Of a DNA stretch of 52,574 nucleotides, positions 1 through 8,625 are shown one piece after another (within the stretch, counting starts at the first letter, position 1; every line of letters begins with the position of its first letter). The DNA is taken from contig JAAWQS010000011.1 of the NCBI GenBank assembly GCA_022800665.1, positions 1-52,574 of the forward strand, given 5' to 3'. The position numbers and the translations under genes were made by a program. The notes under the pieces were generated by a model. The model was not told the origin of the DNA. It searched no databases and was given only the letters and a program-made list of their open reading frames with translations. This stretch comes from Oscillospiraceae bacterium (lineage in GTDB: Bacteria; Bacillota; Clostridia; Oscillospirales; Oscillospiraceae).

Positions 1-2
1 CC

Positions 3-175
3 GCTTCTAATTCTAAACGTCCCCTTTCCCAAATTATGTTTAACTGCCTCCTTGATCCCTCTGTTATTTCTCATATCCTTGAAAATTGATTTCCCTGGTC
101 CAGAAGTATCTGGAGTTGACAGAGGCCTATATGCTGGCCTTGAAAGAAAAGGCAAAACATATCGAAACAGTTTGA
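3..175 (+). pseudogene. Frameshifted C-terminal tail of an unrecognised gene running in from the left edge
   Basis: Frame 3 is open from the window edge to a TGA at about 87-89. The frame starting at 83 then continues as a helical, Leu/Lys/Glu-rich tail (LISLVQKYLELTEAYMLALK...) to a TGA at 173-175. The switch falls at a run of four A (82-85). One extra A would join both frames into one continuous helical reading of about 57 residues. This suggests a one-base deletion in a real gene, or a sequencing error in a homopolymer. The tail ends 12 bases before the MATE gene, as expected of a regulator or other upstream operon partner. I do not recognise the family. Confidence 0.45.
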
Positions 176-187
176 GAGGTCAAGAGA

Positions 188-1525
188 ATGCGCAAAACAG
201 CCATACAGTTATCCGATCACTTTACGTTCCAACGCCTGCTGCGCTTTACATTCCCAACCATCGTTATGCTGGTATTTACATCGGTTTACAGCGTAGTAGA
301 CGGCTTTTTCGTGTCCAACTTTGTGGGAAAGACACCCTTTGCCGCAGTCAATTTCATCATGCCGCTTCTCATCATTCTGGGCTGTACCGGCTTCATGTTC
401 GGAACAGGCGGCGGCGCGCTGATCTCCAAGACGCTGGGCAAGGGAGAGCCTGAAAAGGCAAACGAATTATTTTCCCTGATTGTCTACGCCGCCCTTGTTT
501 CCGGTATTCTCACAGCGGTCGTTGGCTTCCTGACTGTCCGACCGGCTGCCGCGCTTATGGGGGCAGCCGGACAGCTTTTGGAGGACAGCGTTACTTATGG
601 AAAGATTATTCTGCTGGCGCTGCCGTTTTTCGTTCTGCAATACGAGTTCCAATGCCTGTTTGCCGTTGCCGGAAAACCGAATCTGGGGCTGGCTGTCACC
701 GTTGCGGCAGGTGCGGCCAACATTGTTCTGGACGCCCTGCTTGTGGCGGTTTTCCGCTGGGGGCTGGAGGGTGCGGCGGTGGCTACCGCTGTCAGCCAGT
801 TTGCCGGCGGCGTGATCCCGCTGCTCTACTTTGGACGCAAAAACAGCAGTAATTTGCAGCTGGGAAAATGCCGGTTTGACGGAAAGGCTCTGTTAAAGAC
901 CTGTACCAACGGTTCCTCCGAGCTGATGAGCAGCGTCTCCGCGTCTGTGGTCAGTATACTATATAATTTACAGCTCATGCGCTTTACCGGTGAAAACGGC
1001 GTGGCCGCATATGGCGTACTGATGTACGTCAGCATGATCTTTCAGGGAATCTTCATGGGGTACTCTGTCGGCGCGGCTCCCGTGGTTGGGTATCACTACG
1101 GCGCAGAGAACCATGTGGAATTGAAAAATCTGCGGAGAAAGAGCCTTCTGCTAACCGGCATATTTTCCGCCGCCATGTTTCTTGCAGGCCAGTCGCTGGC
1201 CGGACCGCTCTCTATGATGTTCGTTGGATACGACCCTGCGCTCCTGGACATGACGGTTCACGCATTTGTGATTTACTCCTTCTCCTTTTTACTGTCAGGA
1301 TTCGGAATATTTGGCTCGTCCTTTTTCACCGCGCTCAACGACGGCTTTACCTCCTCCCTGATTTCCCTCCTGCGAACCCTGGTATTCCAGTGCTCTATGG
1401 TGATGATCCTCCCTCTGCTCTGGGGCTTGGACGGTATCTGGCTGTCCATTGTTGCAGCGGAGGCGTTGGCGTCTGTCACAACAGCCCTGCTTCTCTGGAA
1501 GAAGCAAAAACAATATCAATATTAA
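188..1525 (+). CDS. MATE family efflux transporter
   Basis: The 445-residue product is hydrophobic throughout and has the size and about 12 membrane segments of the multidrug and toxin extrusion family, which exports cationic drugs in exchange for Na+ or H+. The N-terminal half has the family pattern around 'PTIVMLVFTSVYSVVDGFFV' and 'GTGGGALISKTLGKGE' (about residues 76-92). The second half repeats the fold, with 'FTALNDG' near residue 383 as in MepA/DinF-type members. The start was chosen at ATG 188, behind a GAGAGG box at 174-179. The gene is convergent with addA and shares a terminator with it. The substrate cannot be told from sequence. Confidence 0.9.
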   Translation: MRKTAIQLSDHFTFQRLLRFTFPTIVMLVFTSVYSVVDGFFVSNFVGKTPFAAVNFIMPLLIILGCTGFMFGTGGGALISKTLGKGEPEKANELFSLIVYAALVSGILTAVVGFLTVRPAAALMGAAGQLLEDSVTYGKIILLALPFFVLQYEFQCLFAVAGKPNLGLAVTVAAGAANIVLDALLVAVFRWGLEGAAVATAVSQFAGGVIPLLYFGRKNSSNLQLGKCRFDGKALLKTCTNGSSELMSSVSASVVSILYNLQLMRFTGENGVAAYGVLMYVSMIFQGIFMGYSVGAAPVVGYHYGAENHVELKNLRRKSLLLTGIFSAAMFLAGQSLAGPLSMMFVGYDPALLDMTVHAFVIYSFSFLLSGFGIFGSSFFTALNDGFTSSLISLLRTLVFQCSMVMILPLLWGLDGIWLSIVAAEALASVTTALLLWKKQKQYQY

Positions 1526-1528
1526 AAG

Positions 1529-1564
1529 AGAAACGGCGCAGCGCAAAAGCTGTGCCGTTTCTTC
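1529..1564. terminator. Shared bidirectional terminator between MATE gene and addA
   Basis: A 12-bp stem (AAACGGCGCAGC, with GCTGTGCCGTTT and one G-T pair) closes on a 6-base loop at 1531-1560, between two convergent genes. Neither side has a long T tract, but the minus-strand exit is CTCTTTTAATATT. Confidence 0.65.
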
Positions 1565-1574
1565 AGACTGCGGG

Positions 1575-4500
1575 TTATACGTCGATGGCCTGACCGGTGT
1601 GGAGAAAATACAGAACCCGCCGCGCCACCGGTTTGTCCAGAATTTTTTCCAACGCGCCGCTGTAAGCCTCCAGCTGGGGGCGGTACTGGGCCGCCTTCTC
1701 TGGAAGCGTCCACTCCGTCACCCGGTCCGTCTTAAAATCCACCACCGTCACCTTTCCATCCGTCACCGCGTACAGGTCCACCACGCCCTGCAGCAGCACC
1801 TCGTCCTCCTCCCCCAGCTCCGGGTAATACACCCCCGCCGGGACCAGCAGGCTGAAGCAGAATTCCCGCTCCAGCCGCTCCGCGTGCCGCAGTTCTTCGG
1901 CCAGAGACGAGGCCAGGTACCGGTCAATCGCCCCCACGTCCACCGCCTCCGCCTGCTCCGGCGTCAGCAGACGCCGCGCCAGCAGACGGTCTACAGTCTC
2001 CTGTGCGCTGCCGTCTAAAGGCAGGTATTGCAGTACCAGATGCATGGCGGTTCCCCGCTGGTCCGCTGTCAGAGGCCGCTGGCCGGAGAGAAAACGAGGC
2101 GCGGCAAAGCTGCTGCGGGTATACGGCTGGAGGGTATTTTCCGCAATTTCCTGATCCTTTTCCCGGCCCTTGAGCTGAGTGGCGGTGAGCTTGGTGGGCG
2201 TATAGACAGACTTCTGGTAGGGGTAGACATAGTCCAACGCCTCCCGGTCTACCGGCAGAGCAGGCGCTTCCTCCCTGGCGTCCATCTCCGGCGCAGGAAG
2301 CGCGGGGGCCTCGCCGTAAAGCGTGCCGTCGTGGTACGACACCAGCCAGGGCGCGTCCGCCGTATCGGTCAGACCGCTCAGCTCCAGACCGGTCTGCGCC
2401 CGCAGAGCCGCCGAGTCCTGACGCCGCAGCAGCGGCAGTAAAATCCATTCTGCCATGGATTTTGCGCTGTCCACCGTCTCAGGCGGCACCGGTCCGCGCA
2501 CATCCGTCAGCGACGACTGCACCGCAAGCTCCCCCAGCTTTTTCGGGGCCGACGGCATGGACGCCGTCATAATCAGTTTTTCCTTCGCCCTAGTCATCCC
2601 CACATACAAAACCCGCATTTCTTCCGCCCGCATTTCCCGGCTCAGACGCGCCGCCGCCGCCTCGCGGGCGATGGTCGGATAGCGAATCCGGCGGTCTAAA
2701 TCAATGTACATGGGGCCAAGTCCCAGTTTCGGATGGACCAGTACCGGAATTTGCAGGTCCATCCGGTTAAATCCTTTGTTCAGGTCCGCCAGCACCACAA
2801 TAGGGAACTCCAGCCCCTTTGACTTATGAATGCTCATAATCTGCACCCCGCCGGAGGCGCAGCCTGCCGCAACCGCGGGCTGTTCCCCTGTTTCCAGCAG
2901 GAACCGCAGGTGGCTGACAAAGCCGAAGAGCCCTTTATATCCCGCCCCCTCAAAGGCTTTTGCGTGCTCATAGAGAGCGATCAGGTTCTCCCGCCGCCGC
3001 TCTCCGTTAGACATCGCGCCGAATACGCCCAGAATGTTCAGCCGGTTGTACAGCAGCCAGATCAGCCGCTGTACGCTCAGGTCTTTTGCAAGGGAGCGCA
3101 GCTCCCGCATCAAACCCAGAAACGCCTGGCAGTCCTCGTCCCCGCTGGCCTCTACGGCATCGTAAAAACCGCCTGCGCTGTGTCTGCCCCGGATCATGGC
3201 CAGCCGGTCCGCCGTGAAGCCCATCAGCGGCGAGCGCAGCACGGCGATCAGCGGTACGTCCTGCCGGGGATTGTCCAGAATTTGCAGCAGCGAGTACACC
3301 ACCGCCACCTCCATGGTGGCAAAAAAGTCCTCGTCCTCCTGCACGCCGCAGGGGATGCCGCGCTCTGTCAGGGCACGGGTATAGTGGCGCAGACGCGGAC
3401 CCGGCGAGCGCATCAGAATCGCGATATCCTCCGGCCTGCAGGGGCGCAGAATACCCGTCTCCTCATCCGTTACCTGGTACCCCTCGTCCAGCAGCTGCCG
3501 GATTCGTTCTGCTGCAAACCGTGCTTCCGCCAAGGGCCGGGACAACGCCGGTTTTCCGCCGCCCCGGTTGATGGGGACCCCAAGCAAATGGAATTCCGTC
3601 ACGCAGTCCTCCCGCGGGGGCAGATAGCCGGCGCCAAAGTTCAGCCGTTCCGCCTCGCCGTAATCAATCTCCCCCATTTCCTGGGACATGATGGCTTCAA
3701 AGACGTAGTTGACCGCGTCCAGCACGGGCTGTCGGGAGCGGAAATTCTGGCTGAGGAGAATTTTTCTTGCCCTCCCCTCCTTGGCGTTGGCCGCGTTGGG
3801 ATAGGCGCGGTACTTGTCCAGAAAGATGGTGGGGTCCGCCAGCCGGAAGCGGTAGATGGACTGTTTCACGTCGCCCACAGTAAACAGGTTGTGTCCGCCT
3901 TGGGAAATGGCGTCAAAAATGCAGTTCTGCACCTGGTTGGTGTCTTGGTACTCGTCCACCATCACCTCCCGGTACCGTCCGGAGATGACGCGGGCCAAAT
4001 CTGTGGGAGTGCCATCCTCCCTCAGCAGGAGCTGGACCGCGTAGTGCTCCTGGTCGGAAAAATCCGTTGCATTCCGCCGCAGCTTCTCCTGCTGGTAGGC
4101 CGCTGAAAACGTGCCGCACAGGTCCAGCAGAGCCTTCATAGCCGGGGCGGAACGCCGCAGGTCTTCCGCAGCTTCCGCCGCCGTCATGTCCAGAATGGTA
4201 CACGCGGCATTCATCTCCGCTTTTGCACGGTCCCAGATGCTCTTGACCCGGTCCTTCAGCTCCGGAGACCCGCATTTCCGGGCCGCCGTCAGCCTGGGCC
4301 AGCCTACCGCCTGAACCGCCGCCGCGTCCCAACCCTGCGCCGCTGCCTCCGCCAGACGGGACAGCTGCCCCGACACCTCCCAAAAGCTGCCGCTGTATGC
4401 TTTGTGCAGCGCATCGTCCTCCGCCATCAGCGCCAGCCCCTGCTCCAGCATGGCGGACCAATGGCGGGCTTTCCGGCCCAGGTCTGCCAGCAGCTGGCGG

Positions 4501-5150
4501 CCATAGGCCGTCTCCCCTGCGTCCGCAGGCATATGGGACCAGATTTCCCGCTGTTCCGCCAGCCAGCGGTCCGGGTAGGCGTGGCTCTGAATCTTGTTGT
4601 AGAGGTCCAGCACAAGCTCCTCCAGACGGCTGTCATCCCGGCCGAAGCCGAAGGAGTCCGCCAGCTGCAGTGCGCCCGGCGACAGATCGCCGTAAAATTC
4701 CTCCAGCGCCCGCGGCAATACCCGCCGGCGCAGCAGCGCAGCCTCGTTTTCATCCAGTACCCGGAAATCCGCCGTCAGCCCCCGTTCCCCGCCAAATTCC
4801 AGCAGATGGACGTTCTCCCGCGTCAGGGCTGTGCAGAAGGAGTCAATGGTCTTGATATCCGCCTGATACACCAGCAGCAGCTGCCGCTGCAAATGCCGGT
4901 CGCCGGGATGCGCCTGCATCCGCTTGCCCAGTTCCTTGGCAATCCGTTCCCGCAGCTCCGCCGCCGAGGCGCGGGTATAGGTGATAATGAGGAAGTCGTC
5001 CATATTGGCCTGCTCCTCTCCCAGCGCCCGGCGGAACAGACGCTCTACCAGCACCCGCGTCTTGCCGCTCCCCGCGGCGGCGGAGACCAGCAGGCTCCCG
5101 CCACGGTCCTCTACCACCGCCCTCTGGCTGTCCGTCAGCTGTATACTCAT
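1575..5150 (-). CDS. addA: ATP-dependent helicase/nuclease subunit A (AddA)
   Basis: This is the catalytic helicase and second nuclease subunit of the AddAB complex. AddAB processes double-strand breaks for RecA loading and replaces RecBCD in Firmicutes. At 1191 residues it has family length. Walker A is AAAGSGKT at 24-31, a UvrD-like core follows ('VDEYQDTN', 'QNFRSRQPVLD', 'VLYVGMTRAKEKL'), and a C-terminal PD-(D/E)XK nuclease ends in 'VVDFKTDRV' with Gln and Tyr of the QxxxY motif just after ('YRPQLEAY'). The ATG at 5150 overlaps the addB stop by 4 bases (ATGA) and follows GAGGAGGG, so the two subunits are translationally coupled. Confidence 0.97.
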   Translation of the reverse strand: MSIQLTDSQRAVVEDRGGSLLVSAAAGSGKTRVLVERLFRRALGEEQANMDDFLIITYTRASAAELRERIAKELGKRMQAHPGDRHLQRQLLLVYQADIKTIDSFCTALTRENVHLLEFGGERGLTADFRVLDENEAALLRRRVLPRALEEFYGDLSPGALQLADSFGFGRDDSRLEELVLDLYNKIQSHAYPDRWLAEQREIWSHMPADAGETAYGRQLLADLGRKARHWSAMLEQGLALMAEDDALHKAYSGSFWEVSGQLSRLAEAAAQGWDAAAVQAVGWPRLTAARKCGSPELKDRVKSIWDRAKAEMNAACTILDMTAAEAAEDLRRSAPAMKALLDLCGTFSAAYQQEKLRRNATDFSDQEHYAVQLLLREDGTPTDLARVISGRYREVMVDEYQDTNQVQNCIFDAISQGGHNLFTVGDVKQSIYRFRLADPTIFLDKYRAYPNAANAKEGRARKILLSQNFRSRQPVLDAVNYVFEAIMSQEMGEIDYGEAERLNFGAGYLPPREDCVTEFHLLGVPINRGGGKPALSRPLAEARFAAERIRQLLDEGYQVTDEETGILRPCRPEDIAILMRSPGPRLRHYTRALTERGIPCGVQEDEDFFATMEVAVVYSLLQILDNPRQDVPLIAVLRSPLMGFTADRLAMIRGRHSAGGFYDAVEASGDEDCQAFLGLMRELRSLAKDLSVQRLIWLLYNRLNILGVFGAMSNGERRRENLIALYEHAKAFEGAGYKGLFGFVSHLRFLLETGEQPAVAAGCASGGVQIMSIHKSKGLEFPIVVLADLNKGFNRMDLQIPVLVHPKLGLGPMYIDLDRRIRYPTIAREAAAARLSREMRAEEMRVLYVGMTRAKEKLIMTASMPSAPKKLGELAVQSSLTDVRGPVPPETVDSAKSMAEWILLPLLRRQDSAALRAQTGLELSGLTDTADAPWLVSYHDGTLYGEAPALPAPEMDAREEAPALPVDREALDYVYPYQKSVYTPTKLTATQLKGREKDQEIAENTLQPYTRSSFAAPRFLSGQRPLTADQRGTAMHLVLQYLPLDGSAQETVDRLLARRLLTPEQAEAVDVGAIDRYLASSLAEELRHAERLEREFCFSLLVPAGVYYPELGEEDEVLLQGVVDLYAVTDGKVTVVDFKTDRVTEWTLPEKAAQYRPQLEAYSGALEKILDKPVARRVLYFLHTGQAIDV

Positions 5151-8100
5151 GTGGGTCCCTCCTCACTGATGGTCTTATTCACGTGGTCCCAGAACTCCTG
5201 GGGTGTGACCGGCTGGATCAGCTCCATGCGGTCGTTTTCGTCTCCGTCCGGGAAGTTGCAGGCGGAGGCAAACTCGCAGTAAGTGCAGGCGTTGTCCTGC
5301 TCGCTGTAACCGCAGGGGTCCGCGTCGATGTTTCCGCCCCGCAGTTCCGCCGCAATTCGGGCCAGCAGGCGGTCCACGTACAGCCCCAGCTTCCCCAGCT
5401 CCGCCGCCGAGGCAACGCCCTTGGAGATGCTGCCGTCCCGTCCCAGCGACAGGGGCAGAAACCGGGGCTTTTCCAGCGCGCTGTGCTCCATGGCCCGCAG
5501 AACGTCCGGCTCTCCCAGGACCATACCGCTGCGGCGCAGTTCCCGGTCCAGGGCCAGGCGCAGAGCCTTTGCGTCCACATCCCTCGGCTGGTTCACCAGC
5601 ACATCGCGGGCGGGCAGATACAACACCCCCGCCGGGACCGTCTCCTGTCCAAAGATTGCCTTTCCATCCCGCTCCAGGGCGAACAGGTACAGCAGCATCT
5701 GGATGTTCAGCCCCCGGCACACATCGCTCAGATCAAAGGATTTCTTCCCCGATTTGTAATCAACTACACGCAGGTACAGCCGCCCGTTTTTCAGCCAGCC
5801 GTCCACCCGGTCCACCTTGCCCACCACCGTCAGCTCCGCGCCGGAGGCCCGGATGGTAATGGCGGGCGCCTTGCCGCCGTCCCCGAAGCCCAGTTCGAAT
5901 TCCAGCGGCACAAAATCCGACTCCATCAGCTCCTCCGCCACGTTCTCCACGATCACGCCCACTGTCTTGCGCAGGCGGCGGAAGAGATACTTAAACCGGT
6001 TCTCCCGTTTTTCAAACCCCGGCATGGCTGCCGCTATGTACTGATCCACCACCTGGTCCAAAATCTTCTCCAGCTCCCCCGGCTCCAGCTGGGCAAACCC
6101 GCCCCGCTCTGCCGCCGCCTTTGTCACATGCTCCAGCACGTAGTGCAGGAACGTACCCACCTGGGCCGCGTCAAACCGGGCGGGCATGCGCTCCTTGGCC
6201 CGGAGGCCGTACTGCATGAAATAGGCAAAGTGGCAGGAGTTGATCTTGTCAATCCGGCTGGCGGACATACGGTAGCTGCGGCCGTAGAGCGTCTCCACCG
6301 CTTGGGGTGTGAGACGGCCCCGGCTCATCCGCGCCGCCCGGTCCATGGCCTGCAGCGCATCCTGCCAGCGTTGATCCTCCGCGAAATACTGCCAGAGAGG
6401 TCCCCTCCGCTCACTGCCCGCCAGTTCCATGGCCGGTATGGGGGCGGCGAGACGGCAGTCCGCCGCCGGTATGTCCTCCTTCGCTTCAGGAAGCAGCCCC
6501 CGCACCCTGCCCACGACAAAGGACGGGCGCAGCGGCGAACCGTTCAAATCCGATGCGGGCCAGGTGACATACAGCCGCTCTGTGGGCTGGGCCAGGGCCG
6601 CGTAAAGATATAGCAGTTCCATATGAAAGAGGTCCGTACCGCTGGGGGACAGCTCAATTCCCTGCCGCCGGAGCTGTTCCCGGTCCTCCTTTGTCAAAAG
6701 ACCCGTACCGCTCTGCACAGCCGGAAGGACGTGGTCGTTGGCTCCCATCAGAAACAGACACTTTACCCGGCTGTGGTCGCTTCGGGTGATCTGGGACACC
6801 TGCACCTGGTCCAAAGCCGCCGGGATGGTCCCCACATCGTACTGGGTCAGCACCAGCTTTAGCAGCCGGACAAATTCCTCTGTGTCTATCTGCGTGTCCT
6901 GAAGAATATCTGCAAACTGGTCCGTTACCTCGCACAGCAGGTCCCACAGCTGGCTGTACTCCATGGCCCGCTGCAATTGGCCCAGTTCCTCCAGCCGCGC
7001 CGTTCGCTCCTCCAGCTGCCGCGCCAGCTCCAGCTCCTCCAGGAACCTCCACAGAACCTCCAGTTTTCCCTTGGCGGTCTTCTGTTCCTTCATTCCGTCC
7101 GCCAGACGGCGCAGCGGTCCGGCTACCCGGCGGCGCAGGGCATTGATCTCCTCTAACGCTTGGGATTGAGCGGGTGTAAAGCTTTCCCGCCATCCATCCG
7201 GATTGGCTGTCCAATCCTCATCCCGCACCCACATGGAGCCGTGAATATCCCAGGAAATCACATAATTTTCCAGCTTGTCGCACTCCTCGTCCGACAAACC
7301 GCCCAGCCCTGTTTTCAGCCACCGGAACATGTCCTCATACTCATAGCCGCCTGTTATTGCATCCAGCGCACCGGCCAAAAGACTCAGCGCCGGTTTTTCC
7401 AGCACGTCGCTGCGGCGGCTGAGATACACCGGCACGCCATAGCGTTCAAAAATATTCTCAATTGCCGCCGCATAATCGTCCAGATTTCTGGCCGCAACCC
7501 CGATCTCCCGGAACCGGAAGCCCCCTGTCCGCACCAACTCCAGAATTTTTGCCGCCACATACTCTGTCTCCTGAAAAAGCGTTTCGGCCCGGTGGATAGC
7601 CACGCTGCCGCTATCCCCGTTCCAGGGCTTCCCGCCGCCAAAAAACGTTTTCTCCAAGTATTCCAGCCCAGTCTCCGCCGCTTTCGGCTCCAGAACCTCC
7701 ACTTTACAGACTGCGCCGCAGTCCGCTGCAAGCCGGACCAGCCGGTCCCGCGCACGGATGCTCTGCTCAAAAATCTCCAGTCCGCTGCCGTCGCCCAGCA
7801 GGGTCACAGTCACTGATTTCGATACCCGCAGAAGTATGGAAATCAGCTGTAACTCCTGTGCAGTAAAGTATGTAAAGCCATCTAGATATACAGATTTTCC
7901 GGCGGCAAAGCCGGACGCCTCCAGACCATCCAGCAGCTTGTCCATCAAATCTCTGCGGTCCTCGCCGCCGCTGCGGAGCTTTCCCAGATAGGCCGCATAA
8001 ATCAGCGACAGGTCCCACACCTTCTCTCCGCTCAGGCCCTCCAGCAGCTCCACCGCGCCGCCCAGATCCTCCGGACGCACCTGGCAGGCCGTCAGCTCGC

Positions 8101-8461
8101 TGCACAGCTCCACCAGCTCCGCCAGAAACGGCGCTTTGCGGGAGGGCCGCGCGTATACTGTCAGCTGTGAAACAACCTCCTGCAGCGCCAGCTGCATAAG
8201 CAGCAGCTTTCCTCCCGCATCCAGCGCACCGTCCGCCGCCGTACCGGTCAGAGCCAACACCCGCTTTGCCAGCGTCCGCAGACTCAGAACCTCCACATAT
8301 CTGGACGCACCCGGCCCGCAGGTCCGGCAGACCCCCAGCTCTGCCGTGTGGCTGGCGTGTTCCGGCACCAGCAGCAGAGCCTGTTCCCGCCGCGTCCGAA
8401 GCGCATTCATAATTCGGGCCGACTTGCCTGTGTTGGCCCGGCCCATCCATATTGTCAGCAT
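5147..8461 (-). CDS. addB: ATP-dependent nuclease subunit B (AddB)
   Basis: This is the partner of AddA, which provides Chi recognition and the 3'-strand nuclease. The start was placed at ATG 8461 (1104 residues) rather than the more distant in-frame ATG at 8590. GGGAGG sits just upstream of 8461, and a SigA-like promoter at 8490-8518 would lie inside any longer reading. The N-terminus has the Walker-like GRANTGKS (7-14). The C-terminus holds the PD-(D/E)XK nuclease ('LRVVDYKSGKKSFDL') and the late cysteine cluster C...CxxC...C ('NACTYCEFASAC') that binds a 4Fe-4S cluster in AddB. The first cysteine of the set, normally further upstream, was not located with certainty. Confidence 0.95.
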   Translation of the reverse strand: MLTIWMGRANTGKSARIMNALRTRREQALLLVPEHASHTAELGVCRTCGPGASRYVEVLSLRTLAKRVLALTGTAADGALDAGGKLLLMQLALQEVVSQLTVYARPSRKAPFLAELVELCSELTACQVRPEDLGGAVELLEGLSGEKVWDLSLIYAAYLGKLRSGGEDRRDLMDKLLDGLEASGFAAGKSVYLDGFTYFTAQELQLISILLRVSKSVTVTLLGDGSGLEIFEQSIRARDRLVRLAADCGAVCKVEVLEPKAAETGLEYLEKTFFGGGKPWNGDSGSVAIHRAETLFQETEYVAAKILELVRTGGFRFREIGVAARNLDDYAAAIENIFERYGVPVYLSRRSDVLEKPALSLLAGALDAITGGYEYEDMFRWLKTGLGGLSDEECDKLENYVISWDIHGSMWVRDEDWTANPDGWRESFTPAQSQALEEINALRRRVAGPLRRLADGMKEQKTAKGKLEVLWRFLEELELARQLEERTARLEELGQLQRAMEYSQLWDLLCEVTDQFADILQDTQIDTEEFVRLLKLVLTQYDVGTIPAALDQVQVSQITRSDHSRVKCLFLMGANDHVLPAVQSGTGLLTKEDREQLRRQGIELSPSGTDLFHMELLYLYAALAQPTERLYVTWPASDLNGSPLRPSFVVGRVRGLLPEAKEDIPAADCRLAAPIPAMELAGSERRGPLWQYFAEDQRWQDALQAMDRAARMSRGRLTPQAVETLYGRSYRMSASRIDKINSCHFAYFMQYGLRAKERMPARFDAAQVGTFLHYVLEHVTKAAAERGGFAQLEPGELEKILDQVVDQYIAAAMPGFEKRENRFKYLFRRLRKTVGVIVENVAEELMESDFVPLEFELGFGDGGKAPAITIRASGAELTVVGKVDRVDGWLKNGRLYLRVVDYKSGKKSFDLSDVCRGLNIQMLLYLFALERDGKAIFGQETVPAGVLYLPARDVLVNQPRDVDAKALRLALDRELRRSGMVLGEPDVLRAMEHSALEKPRFLPLSLGRDGSISKGVASAAELGKLGLYVDRLLARIAAELRGGNIDADPCGYSEQDNACTYCEFASACNFPDGDENDRMELIQPVTPQEFWDHVNKTISEEGPT

Positions 8462-8489
8462 ATCGCCGCACCTCCCTGATCGTTGCCCC

Positions 8490-8518
8490 ATTATAGCACA
8501 GAATGCGAATATTGTAAA
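8490..8518 (-). promoter_or_regulatory. SigA-type promoter of addBA
   Basis: On the minus strand TTTACA (8513-8518), a 17-base spacer and TATAAT (8490-8495). Transcription would start about 22 bases before the addB ATG. Confidence 0.85.
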
Positions 8519-8547
8519 ATATCTGACGGTTCTCCAGGTTTCTCCTC

Positions 8548-8577
8548 TTGCAAATGACTCTGGTTCTATAGTATAAT
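8548..8577 (+). promoter_or_regulatory. SigA-type promoter of the secreted M3 peptidase gene
   Basis: TTGCAA (8548-8553), an 18-base spacer and TATAAT (8572-8577), 49 bases before the chosen start. It is back-to-back with the addB promoter; the two boxes lie about 30 bases apart. Confidence 0.75.
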
Positions 8578-8625
8578 ATATCCAGATCACTACATCCCAG
8601 AGGTCTTTAAGAAAGGATGATTCAT

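Noticed and set aside
2826-4106. A 426-codon plus-strand open frame
   Set aside because: It is antisense to addA, whose helicase motifs are intact across the same bases.
8461-8590. N-terminal extension of AddB to the ATG at 8590
   Set aside because: It would place a consensus promoter and the GGGAGG site inside the coding region, and the extra 43 residues do not look like AddB.
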